From Micromonospora terminaliae (GTDB lineage Bacteria > Actinomycetota > Actinomycetes > Mycobacteriales > Micromonosporaceae), in the NCBI RefSeq assembly GCF_009671205.1, contig NZ_CP045309.1:1488001-1552000 (forward strand): a stretch of DNA of 64,000 nt. Reading direction: 5' to 3'. Positions 51,293 through 62,053 of the stretch are shown here, piece after piece (position 1 is the stretch's first letter; every line of letters starts with the position of its first letter). The notes under the pieces were generated by a model, which saw only the letters and a program-made list of their open reading frames with translations, was not told the origin of the DNA and made no database searches. The position numbers and the translations under genes are program-made.

Positions 51293-51397
51293 GCCCGGAA
51301 GGTTAGGGCACCGGTGTGACAGGGCCGCCGTCGCCGCACCGGTGCATGATCGGCGCCCTCCTGCGTTCGCCACTGCGGGCTCGCAGACCCGCTCACG

Positions 51398-53506
<2,109 letters not shown>

Positions 53507-53525
53507 CCCCGCGGCGCGGGCGGGT

Positions 53526-53588
53526 ATGAGCGGGCGGATCATGGGTCCCGGCGTGGACGACACCGAGCGGGTGGAGACGGTGGCATGA
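53526..53588 (+). CDS. 20-residue mini-ORF
   Basis: ATG-AGC-GGG-CGG-ATC opens a 20-codon frame (MSGRIMGPGVDDTERVETVA). Its TGA overlaps the ATG of the next mini-ORF as ATGA. It has no clear Shine-Dalgarno. It is called only because of the two-step coupled arrangement leading to the gene at 53671; it could equally be a chance result of a local duplication. Confidence 0.25.
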   Translation: MSGRIMGPGVDDTERVETVA

Positions 53589-53674
53589 GCGAGCGGATCG
53601 GGGCACGCGGCGCGGACCGCGCCCGCCCCGGCGGTCCGGACCGGCGGCGCGCGGGCCGGGAGGCGGCGGCATGA
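53585..53674 (+). CDS. 29-residue mini-ORF coupled to downstream gene
   Basis: A 29-codon Arg/Gly/Ala-rich frame (MSERIGARGADRARPGG...) beginning with nearly the same 15 bases as the preceding mini-ORF (atgagcg-gcggatc). Its TGA overlaps the ATG of the 190-residue gene as ATGA. A GTGGAGACGG lies before its ATG. It may serve as a translational leader; a translated product is uncertain. Confidence 0.3.
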   Translation: MSERIGARGADRARPGGPDRRRAGREAAA

Positions 53675-54243
53675 GCAGGCCCGGCTACGGCAACGGCGAC
53701 CTGCCCGCCGTCTTCCCCGACTGGTCGCCCTACACCGACCTGGAGTCGGCCGCCCGGGCCTACCTGCGCGACCCCGACATCGCCCTGGACGCCCTGGGCA
53801 GGGTGCTGCGCGGCGCCTCCGTGCTCGGCTTCACGCTGGAACGCTTCGTCAACGAGGTCAACGGGGTGTGGCAGGAGGTCGTCGTCTGCGACGGCAGCCG
53901 GCTCGTGCTCTGGCACGGCGAGGACGTCCCGCCGGGGGAGGGGCCGCCCGGCTCGATGACCTCCTCGCTGCGGGTGGTGCCGGTCTCCACGGTGACCGAG
54001 GTCGGCTGCCGCCGGCGGCTCACCCGCTCCGACACCGGCGAGGTCCGGGTCGACAGCATCGACGTCTACCTGCTGCTCAGCTCGCTGGACGAGGCGCCGC
54101 CCAGCGACGAGGTGGTCGGCGCGCCCCGGCACGACGCCCTGCGCTTCGGCAAGACCCTCGACGACGGCGGCGCCGGGCAGATCGCCCGGCTGGAGGAGTT
54201 CGCCCGGCTGGTCGCCTCGGTCGTCGGCCGCCCGATGCTCTGA
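53671..54243 (+). CDS. Conserved hypothetical protein of proteasome region
   Basis: A 190-residue soluble protein. It begins MSRPGYGNGDLPAVFPDWSP, has LESAARAYLRDPDIALDALG, then FTLERFVNEVNGVWQEVVVCD and a beta-rich half ending RVDSIDVYLLLSSLDEAPP and a C-terminal helix EEFARLVASVVGRP. A GGGAGG lies about 9 bases before its ATG. Its position between trmI and the ferredoxin/arc genes suggests a conserved neighbourhood gene. I do not recognise a characterised family. Confidence 0.75.
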   Translation: MSRPGYGNGDLPAVFPDWSPYTDLESAARAYLRDPDIALDALGRVLRGASVLGFTLERFVNEVNGVWQEVVVCDGSRLVLWHGEDVPPGEGPPGSMTSSLRVVPVSTVTEVGCRRRLTRSDTGEVRVDSIDVYLLLSSLDEAPPSDEVVGAPRHDALRFGKTLDDGGAGQIARLEEFARLVASVVGRPML

Positions 54244-54254
54244 CGAGACGCCAC

Positions 54255-54282
54255 GGGCCGGGGACCATCCGGTCCCCGGCCC
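54255..54282. terminator. Bidirectional terminator hairpin
   Basis: A perfect 12-bp stem (gggccggggacc / ggtccccggccc) with loop atcc, 11 bases after the stop at 54243 and 15 bases before the convergent ferredoxin stop. Confidence 0.88.
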
Positions 54283-54297
54283 GCGGCGATCCGTCCG

Positions 54298-54591
54298 TCA
54301 GTCCTCGGCCTCCGGGCCGGCCACCTCCGTGCCGTCGGAGGCGCGCACCACGTGTATGCACTCGCCCGGGCACTCCTTCGCCGAGTCGATCACCTCGAGG
54401 CGCAGGTGCTCCGGCACGTCGACCCGGGCGCCCGGCGCCTGCCGCAGCTCGCCGTCGGGCCCCTTGACGTACGCCAGGCCGTCGACGTCGAACTCGAAGA
54501 CCTCCGGCGCGTACTGCACGCACAGCCCGTCACCCGTGCACAGGTCCTGATCCACCCAGACCTGCAGCTGGTCCGTCGCGACGTCGGTCAC
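54298..54591 (-). CDS. Ferredoxin
   Basis: A 97-residue small iron-sulfur protein. The first cysteines are in [19 protein letters not shown] (C18 and C24) and the last pair in [12 protein letters not shown]. With only four cysteines in the CxxxxxC...CPxxC spacing, it resembles the actinobacterial 3Fe-4S/4Fe-4S single-cluster ferredoxins that serve P450s and other oxidoreductases. The gene is conserved in this location beside the proteasome ATPase. The electron-transfer partner is unknown. Confidence 0.85.
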   Translation of the reverse strand: MTDVATDQLQVWVDQDLCTGDGLCVQYAPEVFEFDVDGLAYVKGPDGELRQAPGARVDVPEHLRLEVIDSAKECPGECIHVVRASDGTEVAGPEAED

Positions 54592-54768
54592 GAAGCACCC
54601 CCCATGTTCTCCCGTCCCACGCTCCGACGGTACCCGAACGCCCGTACCCGCCCGACGACCAGCCCTTGGCGATCAAGCTTCGGTGACGAGCGCGTTGCGG
54701 AGGACCGAATCGGGCTCATAGCGGCTAGTGTTAGCTCAGAACGTTCAAGCCCCCCGGGGAGGTGGGAC

Positions 54769-56550
54769 GTGGCACGCAGCGACGACGCGGACTCGCGCGC
54801 CGCACGGTGGGAGAAGGAGGCCCACGATCTCTCCACGCAGGTCGCGTTCCTTCAAGAGGAACTCGCTCTGGTGCGGCGCAAGTTGACCGAAAGCCCCCGA
54901 CACGTCCGGCAGCTCGAGGAGCGGCTGGCGGCCACCCAGGCGCAGTTGGCGCGGCTGACCGAGAACAACGAACGGCTCGTGAGCACCCTCAAGGAGGCTC
55001 GCGCGCAGATCGTGACGCTCAAGGAGGAGATCGACCGCCTCGCCCAGCCGCCGAGCGGCTACGGCGTCTTCCTGGCGAAGCACGACGACGGCACGGTGGA
55101 CGTGTTCACCGGCGGGCGCAAGCTCCGGGTGGCCGTCTCGCCCTCACTCGAGGTCGACGAGCTGCGCCGGGGCCAGGAGGTCCTGCTCAACGACGCCCTC
55201 AACATCGTCGACGCGTTCGGCTACGAGCGGGTCGGCGAGGTCGTGATGCTCAAGGAGGTGCTCGCCGGGCCCGACGGCGCTCCGGGTGACCGGGCGCTCG
55301 TGGTCTCGCACTCCGACGAGGAGCGCATCGTGCACCTCGCGGAGACCCTGATCGGCACCGCGATCCGGGCCGGCGACTCGCTCATGATCGAGCCCCGCTC
55401 GGCGTACGCGTACGAGCGGATCCCGAAGAGCGAGGTCGAGGAGCTCGTCCTGGAGGAGGTGCCCGACGTCGACTACTCCGACATCGGTGGTCTCCACTCG
55501 CAGATCGAGCAGATCCGCGACGCGGTCGAGCTGCCGTTCCTGCACGCCGACCTGTTCCGCGAGCACCAGCTCCGGCCGCCGAAGGGCATCCTGCTCTACG
55601 GGCCGCCCGGCTGCGGCAAGACGCTGATCGCCAAGGCGGTGGCCAACTCGCTGGCCAAGAAGATCGCCGAGCGGCGGGGCGAGGAGAAGCACACCAGCTT
55701 CTTCCTCAACATCAAGGGCCCCGAGCTGCTCAACAAGTACGTCGGCGAGACCGAGCGGCACATCCGGCTGATCTTCCAGCGGGCGCGGGAGAAGGCCGGC
55801 GAGGGCACGCCGGTGATCGTGTTCTTCGACGAGATGGACTCGGTCTTCCGCACCCGCGGCTCCGGTGTCTCCTCGGACGTGGAGAACACCATCGTCCCGC
55901 AGCTGCTCAGCGAGATCGACGGCGTGGAGGGCCTGGAGAACGTCATCGTCATCGGCGCCTCCAACCGGGAAGACATGATCGACCCGGCGATCCTGCGCCC
56001 CGGCCGGCTCGACGTGAAGATCAAGATCGAGCGGCCGGACGCCGAGGCGGCCAAGGACATCTTCTCCAAGTACATCCTCTCCGGGCTGCCCCTGCACGCC
56101 GACGACCTGGCCGAGCACGGCGGCGACCCGCAGGCCACCGTGGCGGCGATGATCGACGCGGTCGTCCTGCGGATGTACTCGGAGACCGAGGAGAACCGCT
56201 TCCTCGAGGTCACCTACGCCAACGGCGACAAGGAAGTCCTCTACTTCAAGGACTTCAACTCCGGCGCGATGATCCAGAACATCGTCGACCGGGGCAAGAA
56301 GATGGCCATCAAGGAGTTCCTCACCTCCGGGCGCAAGGGGCTCCGGCTCCAGCACCTCCTCGACGCCTGCGTCGACGAGTTCCGCGAGAACGAGGACCTG
56401 CCCAACACCACCAACCCCGACGACTGGGCCCGCATCTCCGGCAAGAAGGGCGAGCGGATCGTCTACATCCGCACGCTCGTCTCCGGCGGCAAGGGCGCCG
56501 AGGCCGGCCGGTCCATCGAGACCGCCAGCAACACCGGCCAGTACCTGTAG
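54769..56550 (+). CDS. arc: Proteasome-associated AAA+ ATPase (Arc/Mpa)
   Basis: A 593-residue ring ATPase that binds Pup-tagged proteins and threads them into the 20S core. The N-terminal coiled coil (about 5-90, [20 protein letters not shown] and following) recognises Pup. Two OB folds follow (about 95-235). The AAA domain has Walker A GPPGCGKT (278-285) and Walker [11 protein letters not shown] (D354/E355), with arginine-finger region ILRPGRLD. The C-terminus GQYL is the docking tail for the alpha ring. The GTG at 54769 follows GGGAGG. A TAGTGT box lies at 54726. It is a monocistron with its own terminator. Confidence 0.97.
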   Translation: MARSDDADSRAARWEKEAHDLSTQVAFLQEELALVRRKLTESPRHVRQLEERLAATQAQLARLTENNERLVSTLKEARAQIVTLKEEIDRLAQPPSGYGVFLAKHDDGTVDVFTGGRKLRVAVSPSLEVDELRRGQEVLLNDALNIVDAFGYERVGEVVMLKEVLAGPDGAPGDRALVVSHSDEERIVHLAETLIGTAIRAGDSLMIEPRSAYAYERIPKSEVEELVLEEVPDVDYSDIGGLHSQIEQIRDAVELPFLHADLFREHQLRPPKGILLYGPPGCGKTLIAKAVANSLAKKIAERRGEEKHTSFFLNIKGPELLNKYVGETERHIRLIFQRAREKAGEGTPVIVFFDEMDSVFRTRGSGVSSDVENTIVPQLLSEIDGVEGLENVIVIGASNREDMIDPAILRPGRLDVKIKIERPDAEAAKDIFSKYILSGLPLHADDLAEHGGDPQATVAAMIDAVVLRMYSETEENRFLEVTYANGDKEVLYFKDFNSGAMIQNIVDRGKKMAIKEFLTSGRKGLRLQHLLDACVDEFRENEDLPNTTNPDDWARISGKKGERIVYIRTLVSGGKGAEAGRSIETASNTGQYL

Positions 56551-56563
56551 TCCGACGGCACGA

Positions 56564-56598
56564 CGGAGGCCCGTGGCGCACCGCGCCGCGGGCCTCCG
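56564..56598 (+). terminator. Terminator after arc
   Basis: A two-part hairpin: outer 10-bp stem cggaggcccg / cgggcctccg and inner 5-bp stem ggcgc / gcgcc, 13 bases after the arc stop. Confidence 0.88.
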
Positions 56599-56730
56599 CG
56601 CGTCCGCGCCCGGCGCCGCCGCGCGCCGCCACACCGGACGCCCCCGGGCCGCCGCGCCACCATCCCGCGTGACGGCGACTACGCTCGACGTGACGGGGGA
56701 CCGGGACGGGCGAGCGGAGCGGGCAGGTCG

Positions 56731-58248
56731 ATGAGCGTTAGACGGATCATGGGCACCGAGGTCGAGTACGGCATCTCCGTGCCGGGCCAGGCCGGGGCCA
56801 ACCCGATGGTCACCTCCTCCCAGGTGGTCAACGCCTACGGGGCACGACCGGAACTCAACCGGGGCGGCCGGGCGCGCTGGGACTACGAGGAGGAGTCGCC
56901 GCTGCGCGACGCCCGCGGCTTCACCTACTCCGGGGCGGCCTACGACCCGGCCGAGGCGCTCGCCGACGAGGACCTCGGGCTGGCCAACGTCATACTCACC
57001 AACGGCGCACGGCTCTACGTCGACCACGCGCACCCCGAATACTCCACGCCCGAGGTGACCAACCCCCTCGACGTGGTGCGCTGGGACAAGGCCGGTGAAC
57101 GGGTGATGGCCGAGGCGTCCAGGCGGGCCGCCACCATCCCGGGCACCCACCCGATCCACCTCTACAAGAACAACACCGACAACAAGGGCGCCAGCTACGG
57201 CGCCCACGAGAACTACCTGATGCGGCGGCAGACCCCGTTCGCCGACATCGTGGCGTACCTGACGCCGTTCTTCGTCACCCGGCAGATCGTCTGCGGCGCC
57301 GGCCGGGTCGGCATCGGCCAGGACGGCGGCCAGAGCGGCTTCCAGATCTCCCAGCGCGCCGACTTCTTCGAGGTCGAGGTGGGGCTGGAGACCACCCTGA
57401 AGCGGCCCATCATCAACACCCGCGACGAGCCGCACGCGGACGCCGACAAGTACCGCCGGCTGCACGTCATCATCGGCGACGCCAACCTGTCCGAGATCTC
57501 CACGTACCTGAAGGTCGGCACCACGGCGCTGATCCTCACCATGATCGAGGAGAAGGCGCTCGGCCCCGACCTGGGCATCGCCGACCCGGTCAGCGAGCTG
57601 CGCGCGGTCAGCCACGACCCGGGGCTCAAGCACCTCATGCGGCTGCGCGACGGCCGGAAGCTGACCGCGCTGGACGTGCAGTGGGCGTACCTGGAGCGGG
57701 TCCGGTCCTTCGTGGACGACCGCTACGGCAGCGACGCCGACGCGCAGACCACCGACGTGCTCGACCGCTGGGAGAGCGTGCTGGACCGGCTCGGCCGCGA
57801 CGCCTTCCTCTGCGCCGACGAGCTGGACTGGGTGGCCAAGCTGCGGCTGCTGGAGGGCTACCGGGAGCGGGAGAAGCTCGGCTGGGGCTCACACAAGCTC
57901 CAGCTGGTCGACCTGCAGTACTCGGACGTGCGGCCCGAGAAGGGCCTCTACCACCGGCTGGTGCAGCGGGGCTCGATGAAGACCCTGCTGACCGACGAGC
58001 AGACCCGCTCGGCCATGACCGAGCCGCCGGAGGACACCCGGGCCTACTTCCGCGGCCGCTGCCTCGCCCAGTACGCCTCCGAGGTCGTCGCCGCGAGCTG
58101 GGACTCGGTCATCTTCGACGTGGGCCGGGAGTCGCTGGTCCGGGTGCCGATGATGGAGCCGGAGCGGGGCACCCGCGCCCACGTGGGGCAGCTGTTCGAC
58201 CGCTGCGAGAGCGCCAAGGACCTGCTGGAGATGCTGACCGGCGGCTGA
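56731..58248 (+). CDS. dop: Pup deamidase/depupylase Dop
   Basis: A 505-residue glutamine-synthetase-fold enzyme that converts the C-terminal Gln of Pup to Glu and also removes Pup from substrates. The N-terminal [12 protein letters not shown] holds the metal Glu (E10), [20 protein letters not shown] the catalytic region, and the Dop-specific loop (about 40-80) separates it from Paf[23 protein letters not shown] and [21 protein letters not shown] are shared with PafA. The length is typical of Dop. A TACGCT box about 50 bases upstream may be its promoter. It precedes pup by 106 bases. Confidence 0.97.
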   Translation: MSVRRIMGTEVEYGISVPGQAGANPMVTSSQVVNAYGARPELNRGGRARWDYEEESPLRDARGFTYSGAAYDPAEALADEDLGLANVILTNGARLYVDHAHPEYSTPEVTNPLDVVRWDKAGERVMAEASRRAATIPGTHPIHLYKNNTDNKGASYGAHENYLMRRQTPFADIVAYLTPFFVTRQIVCGAGRVGIGQDGGQSGFQISQRADFFEVEVGLETTLKRPIINTRDEPHADADKYRRLHVIIGDANLSEISTYLKVGTTALILTMIEEKALGPDLGIADPVSELRAVSHDPGLKHLMRLRDGRKLTALDVQWAYLERVRSFVDDRYGSDADAQTTDVLDRWESVLDRLGRDAFLCADELDWVAKLRLLEGYREREKLGWGSHKLQLVDLQYSDVRPEKGLYHRLVQRGSMKTLLTDEQTRSAMTEPPEDTRAYFRGRCLAQYASEVVAASWDSVIFDVGRESLVRVPMMEPERGTRAHVGQLFDRCESAKDLLEMLTGG

Positions 58249-58260
58249 GCCGCATGCCGG

Positions 58261-58303
58261 AAAGCCCGTCCCGTGCCGGAACCCGGCGCGCGACGGGCTT
58301 TTC
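58261..58303 (+). terminator. Terminator between dop and pup
   Basis: A 10-bp stem aaagcccgtc / gacgggcttt with a 21-base inner region and a following tttt run, one of the few classical U-tailed hairpins here. It lies 13 bases after the dop stop and before the pup promoter, so it could attenuate read-through. Confidence 0.8.
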
Positions 58304-58318
58304 GTCGTCGGCGCGAGG

Positions 58319-58324
58319 TAAGTT
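58319..58324 (+). promoter_or_regulatory. Candidate -10 box of pup promoter
   Basis: TAAGTT lies 30 bases before the pup ATG, just after the dop terminator. Between them is a GGAGGAGG Shine-Dalgarno, so this transcript would have a leader, unlike the leaderless genes. Confidence 0.45.
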
Positions 58325-58354
58325 GATCGCAGGCGATCGTGGAGGAGGCACACC

Positions 58355-58561
58355 ATGGCGACCCAAGAAGGCGGGCAGACCCAGTCCGGCAAGTCCCACG
58401 AGGAGGTCGAGGAGGTCACCGCGCAGGCCAACCCCGAGGTTGCCGAGCGGCACGCCGAGATCACCGAGGACGTCGACGACCTGCTCGACGAAATCGACTC
58501 CGTCCTGGAGGAGAACGCAGAAGAGTTCGTGAGGGGGTACGTCCAGAAAGGGGGTCAATGA
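58355..58561 (+). CDS. pup: Prokaryotic ubiquitin-like protein Pup
   Basis: A 68-residue intrinsically disordered tag that PafA attaches to substrate lysines, directing them to Arc and the proteasome. The C-terminal half (ITEDVDDLLDEIDSVLEENA) is the Arc-binding helix, followed by [13 protein letters not shown]. It ends GGQ, so Dop must deamidate it before use. A GGAGGAGG Shine-Dalgarno lies 6 bases upstream. Its TGA overlaps the next gene's ATG as ATGA, tying translation of the HNH protein to Pup. Confidence 0.98.
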   Translation: MATQEGGQTQSGKSHEEVEEVTAQANPEVAERHAEITEDVDDLLDEIDSVLEENAEEFVRGYVQKGGQ

Positions 58562-59235
58562 GGCTTATGTCCGATTTGCCGGAGGCGTCGGACAAGCCCT
58601 GCCCCCAGTGCGGCCGGTCGCTGCCCACATCGGCGTTCCACCGCAACCGGCGACGTGCGGACGGCTTGGCGTTCTACTGTAAAACCTGTGCGGCGGCCCG
58701 CTCCGAGGCGAGCCGCCGCAAGCGCGGGATCGAGCCGCAAAGGAAGGCCGCCGTGCCGGTGACGGACGGGCTGAAGTGGTGTCCTGACCGCGAGCAGATC
58801 AAACCGGTCGAGGACTTCCCTCGCACCACTAACGCGAGTGGACGGCACAGCTATTGCAAGCCCTGCCACAACGCCCGCGGCAGGGAGACGGCTCAGCGAT
58901 TCTACGGCGGCACCCGTGAATACCACCTGCGGAGGCGCTACGGCGTGGGGGAAGAGGAGTTTCAGGACCTTCTCGCTGAGCAGGGCGGCGTGTGCGCGAT
59001 CTGCGGCGGCGAAGATCCGCAACACCTGGACCACGATCATCGCACCGGATGGGTGCGCGGGATACTCTGCTTCAACTGCAACGGTGGTCTTGGTCAGTTC
59101 AAGGACAGCCCCGAGAGTCTGGCCAGGGCGATCACGTACCTGAGAGGAACCACGTGGCAGCGGGTTTTGATCCATCCGGGCGTCTTCCAGATGTGTTCAC
59201 CAACGCGGGGACGTCCTCCTTCACCGCGTTCCTGA
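58558..59235 (+). CDS. Endonuclease VII-like HNH protein in proteasome operon
   Basis: A 225-residue protein. Two tandem zinc-finger-like repeats come first: CPQC (15-18) with CKTC (41-44), and a partial copy with C75 and CKPC (100-103). The recombination-endonuclease-VII core (about 140-195) has CAIC (146-149), HLDHDH (156-161) and CFNC (171-174), all catalytic and zinc ligands present. The last 30 residues ([17 protein letters not shown]...) are encoded in the region shared with prcB. The ATG overlaps the pup stop and has AAAGGGGG 3 bases before it; an ATG three codons on is an alternative start. No known role in proteasome function; a structure-specific DNA nuclease is predicted. Confidence 0.88.
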   Translation: MRLMSDLPEASDKPCPQCGRSLPTSAFHRNRRRADGLAFYCKTCAAARSEASRRKRGIEPQRKAAVPVTDGLKWCPDREQIKPVEDFPRTTNASGRHSYCKPCHNARGRETAQRFYGGTREYHLRRRYGVGEEEFQDLLAEQGGVCAICGGEDPQHLDHDHRTGWVRGILCFNCNGGLGQFKDSPESLARAITYLRGTTWQRVLIHPGVFQMCSPTRGRPPSPRS

Positions 59236-59993
59236 GCAAGGTGGCTCCTGAAATGCTGCCCGGCCGTCGGCCGCTGCCGCCGGGCATGGCCGCCGACATG
59301 GCGCCGCACGCGACGACCATCGTGGCCATCTCGGCCAGCGGTGGTGTGGTCATGGCCGGCGACCGGCGCGCCACGATGGGCAACCTGATCGCCCAGCGGG
59401 ACATCGAGAAGGTGCACCCGGCCGACGCGTACTCGCTGGTCGGCATCGCCGGCACCGCGGGCATCGGCATCGAGCTGATGCGACTGTTCCAGGTGGAGCT
59501 GGAGCACTACGAGAAGATCGAGGGCGCCATGCTCTCGCTCGACGGCAAGGCCAACCGGCTGGCCTCGATGATCCGGGGCAACCTGGGCGCCGCCATGCAG
59601 GGCCTCGCCGTGATCCCGCTCTTCGCCGGCTTCGACCTGGCCGCCGCCGACCCGGCTCGGGCCGGGCGGATCTTCAGCTTCGACGTGACGGGCGGCCCCT
59701 ACGAGGAGACCGGCTACGACGCGATCGGCTCCGGTTCGCTGTTCGCCAAGTCGGCGCTGAAGAAGCGGTTCCGGGCGGGCCTGTCGATCGACGACGCGAC
59801 CCGGCTGGCCGTCGAGGCGCTCTACGACGCGGCCGACGATGACACCGCGACCGGTGGCCCGGACCTGACCCGCCGGATCTACCCGGTGGTGATGACCGCG
59901 ACGGCCGAGGGCACGCACCGGCTCACCGACGCCGAGACGGCGGCGATCGCCGAGGGCGTGGTGTCCGGCCGGATGGAGAACCCGGGCGGCTGA
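59154..59993 (+). CDS. prcB: Proteasome beta subunit
   Basis: A 279-residue precursor of the catalytic 20S subunit. A propeptide of about 53 residues is removed at [10 protein letters not shown], exposing Thr54 (codon at 59313) as the catalytic nucleophile. The mature chain has [15 protein letters not shown] with the supporting Asp and Lys-equivalent residues, and [18 protein letters not shown]. The GTG at 59154 follows GAGAGGA by 5 bases and lies 82 bases inside the HNH gene in another frame. It forms an operon with prcA 58 bases downstream. Confidence 0.96.
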   Translation: MAAGFDPSGRLPDVFTNAGTSSFTAFLSKVAPEMLPGRRPLPPGMAADMAPHATTIVAISASGGVVMAGDRRATMGNLIAQRDIEKVHPADAYSLVGIAGTAGIGIELMRLFQVELEHYEKIEGAMLSLDGKANRLASMIRGNLGAAMQGLAVIPLFAGFDLAAADPARAGRIFSFDVTGGPYEETGYDAIGSGSLFAKSALKKRFRAGLSIDDATRLAVEALYDAADDDTATGGPDLTRRIYPVVMTATAEGTHRLTDAETAAIAEGVVSGRMENPGG

Positions 59994-60051
59994 CCCCGCT
60001 CCCACCTGAGTCAGCAGTCCGCAGCACAACGCCCGAAGGAGAACCGCCGCC

Positions 60052-60888
60052 GTGGCCATGCAGTTCTACGCCTCGCCCGAGCAGATCATGCGCGACCGCT
60101 CCGAGCTGGCCCGCAAGGGCATCGCCCGGGGCCGCAGCGCGGTGGTCCTGAGCTACGAGGGCGGGGTGCTCTTCGTCGCGGAGAACCTGTCCAGCACCCT
60201 GCACAAGGTCAGTGAGATCTACGACCGGATCGGCTTCGCCGCGGTGGGCCGGTACAACGAGTTCGAGAACCTGCGCCGGGCCGGGGTGCGGATGGCCGAC
60301 CTGAACGGCCTGAGCTACGACCGGCGGGACGTGACCGGGCTCGGCCTGGCGAACGCGTTCGCGCAGACCCTCGGCGCGATCTTCACGGAGCAGTCGAAGC
60401 CGTTCGAGGTGGAGATCTGCGTGGCCGAGGTGGGCGCCACGCCCGAGGACGACGCGCTCTACCGGCTGACCTACGACGGGTCGGTCAACGACGAGCCGGG
60501 CCGGATGGCGATGGGCGGTCAGGCCGAGGCGATCACCGGGGTGCTGAAGAACGAGCACCGGCCGGAGATGTCGCTTTCGGAGGCGGTCCGGGCCGCGGTG
60601 AAGGCGCTCAGCAGCGTCGGCGGCGAGGGCGGGGCGGCCCGCACGATCGCGGCGAACCAGCTGGAGGTGGCGGTCCTGGACCGGCGCCGGGTGGGGCGGA
60701 CGTTCCGGCGGATCACCGGGGCGGCCCTGACCGCGCTGCTGGACGGCGACGCGGGTGCGGACGCGGCGCCGGCGCCGGGGCGGGCGAAGACCCCGACGGT
60801 GCCGACCGAGGAGGCGAAGAAGCCGACGACGTCGGCGGGCTCGGCGGACCTGGAGGGCCAGTCGCAGGAGGAGCAGCCCGGCGACTGA
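60052..60888 (+). CDS. prcA: Proteasome alpha subunit
   Basis: A 278-residue alpha subunit of the 20S core, forming the gated outer rings. The N-terminal gate segment is [20 protein letters not shown], followed by [19 protein letters not shown]. Typical core segments are [20 protein letters not shown] and [18 protein letters not shown]. The C-terminal 45 residues are a disordered Pro/Thr/Glu-rich tail (about 235-278). I kept the GTG at 60052, 10 bases after AAGGAG; an ATG two codons later would also work. Confidence 0.96.
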   Translation: MAMQFYASPEQIMRDRSELARKGIARGRSAVVLSYEGGVLFVAENLSSTLHKVSEIYDRIGFAAVGRYNEFENLRRAGVRMADLNGLSYDRRDVTGLGLANAFAQTLGAIFTEQSKPFEVEICVAEVGATPEDDALYRLTYDGSVNDEPGRMAMGGQAEAITGVLKNEHRPEMSLSEAVRAAVKALSSVGGEGGAARTIAANQLEVAVLDRRRVGRTFRRITGAALTALLDGDAGADAAPAPGRAKTPTVPTEEAKKPTTSAGSADLEGQSQEEQPGD

Positions 60889-60957
60889 CACCGGCGTGGT
60901 GGCGGTATCGCCGCGGGCTGGAAGCCGCCACTCGCCGACCTGGAGTCGATCACCGGC

Positions 60958-61935
60958 TCAGCGGTGCGGCTTCAGCGGCGTCCACCAGGCGCGGTTGGCC
61001 CGGTACCAGTCGACCGTGGCGGCCAGCCCGGCGTCGAGGTCGACCGTCGGGTGCCAGCCCAGCTCACGGCGGGTGGTGGTGGTGTCGAGGGCGTACCGGC
61101 GGTCGTGGCCCTTGCGGTCGGCGACCGGCCGGACGCGTTCCCAGCCGGCGCCGCAGGCGGCGAGCAGCCGGCCGGTGAGGTCCCGGTTGGTGAGTTCGTC
61201 GCCGCTGCCCAGGTGGTAGATGCCGCCGGCCCGGCCGCGGGTCTGCGCGAGCGCGACGCCGTGGCAGTGGTCGTCGACGTGCAGCCAGTCCCGGACGTTG
61301 CCGCCGTCGCCGTAGAGGGGCACGTCGTGCCCGTCGAGCAGGTTGGTGACGAACAGCGGGATGATCTTCTCGGGGTACTGGTAGGGCCCGTAGGTGTTGG
61401 CGCCGCGGGTGACCACGACGTCGAGGCCGTGGGTGCGGTGGTAGGCCAGGGCGAGCAGGTCCGCCGCGGCCTTGCTGGCCGAGTACGGGGAACTGGGGTC
61501 GAGGGCGGTCTGCTCGGTCCAGGCGCCGGTGGCGATGGAGCCGTACACCTCGTCGGTGGAGACCTGGACGAAGCGGCGCACGCCGTGGCGTAGGGCCGCG
61601 TCGAGCAGGATCTGGGTGCCGACCACGTTGGTGGTGACGAAGTCGGCGGCGGCGGCGATGGAGCGGTCCACGTGCGACTCGGCGGCGAAGTGCACGATGG
61701 TGTCGTGACCGGCGACGGTGGCGTCGACCAGGGCGGCGTCGCGGATGTCGCCGCGGACGATTCGCAGCCGCGGGTCGGCGCGGACCGGGTCGAGGGCGCC
61801 GTCGGTGGCGGCGTAGGTCCAGGCGTCGAGCACGGTGACGGCGCCGGGGGAGAGGTCCGGCTCGGCGCCGGTGAGCAGCCGCCGGACGTACGCCGACCCG
61901 ATGAAGCCGGCGCCGCCGGTGACGAGGATTCTCAC
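60958..61935 (-). CDS. dTDP-glucose 4,6-dehydratase-like SDR enzyme
   Basis: A 325-residue extended SDR of the RmlB type, catalysing 4,6-dehydration of dTDP-glucose for deoxysugar synthesis. The NAD motif is VTGGAGFIGSAYVRRL, and HFAAESHVDRSI, VQVSTDEVYGSI (Asp-Glu pair) and YSASKAAADLL (catalytic Tyr and Lys) are intact. The next block reads TRGANTYGPYQYPEK where classical RmlB has TRCSNNYGPYQ. It interrupts the otherwise plus-strand proteasome block between prcA and pafA. No other deoxysugar gene is adjacent. It could supply a housekeeping or secondary-metabolite sugar. Confidence 0.9.
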   Translation of the reverse strand: MRILVTGGAGFIGSAYVRRLLTGAEPDLSPGAVTVLDAWTYAATDGALDPVRADPRLRIVRGDIRDAALVDATVAGHDTIVHFAAESHVDRSIAAAADFVTTNVVGTQILLDAALRHGVRRFVQVSTDEVYGSIATGAWTEQTALDPSSPYSASKAAADLLALAYHRTHGLDVVVTRGANTYGPYQYPEKIIPLFVTNLLDGHDVPLYGDGGNVRDWLHVDDHCHGVALAQTRGRAGGIYHLGSGDELTNRDLTGRLLAACGAGWERVRPVADRKGHDRRYALDTTTTRRELGWHPTVDLDAGLAATVDWYRANRAWWTPLKPHR

Positions 61936-62041
61936 GGCTGGGACCGTACCCGGCGGTGGGATCCGCGGACGCGGGGAATGCCCGGCCCGGTACGGATGAG
62001 ACCACCGGGTTGAGCGCTGCCCATCCGGGGCTCCGGGCGGC

Positions 62042-62047
62042 TAATGT
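62042..62047 (+). promoter_or_regulatory. -10 box of leaderless promoter (pafA)
   Basis: TAATGT ends 6 bases before the pafA ATG at 62054; no Shine-Dalgarno. It gives pafA an independent promoter after the opposite-strand dehydratase gene. Confidence 0.6.
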
Positions 62048-62053
62048 CACATC

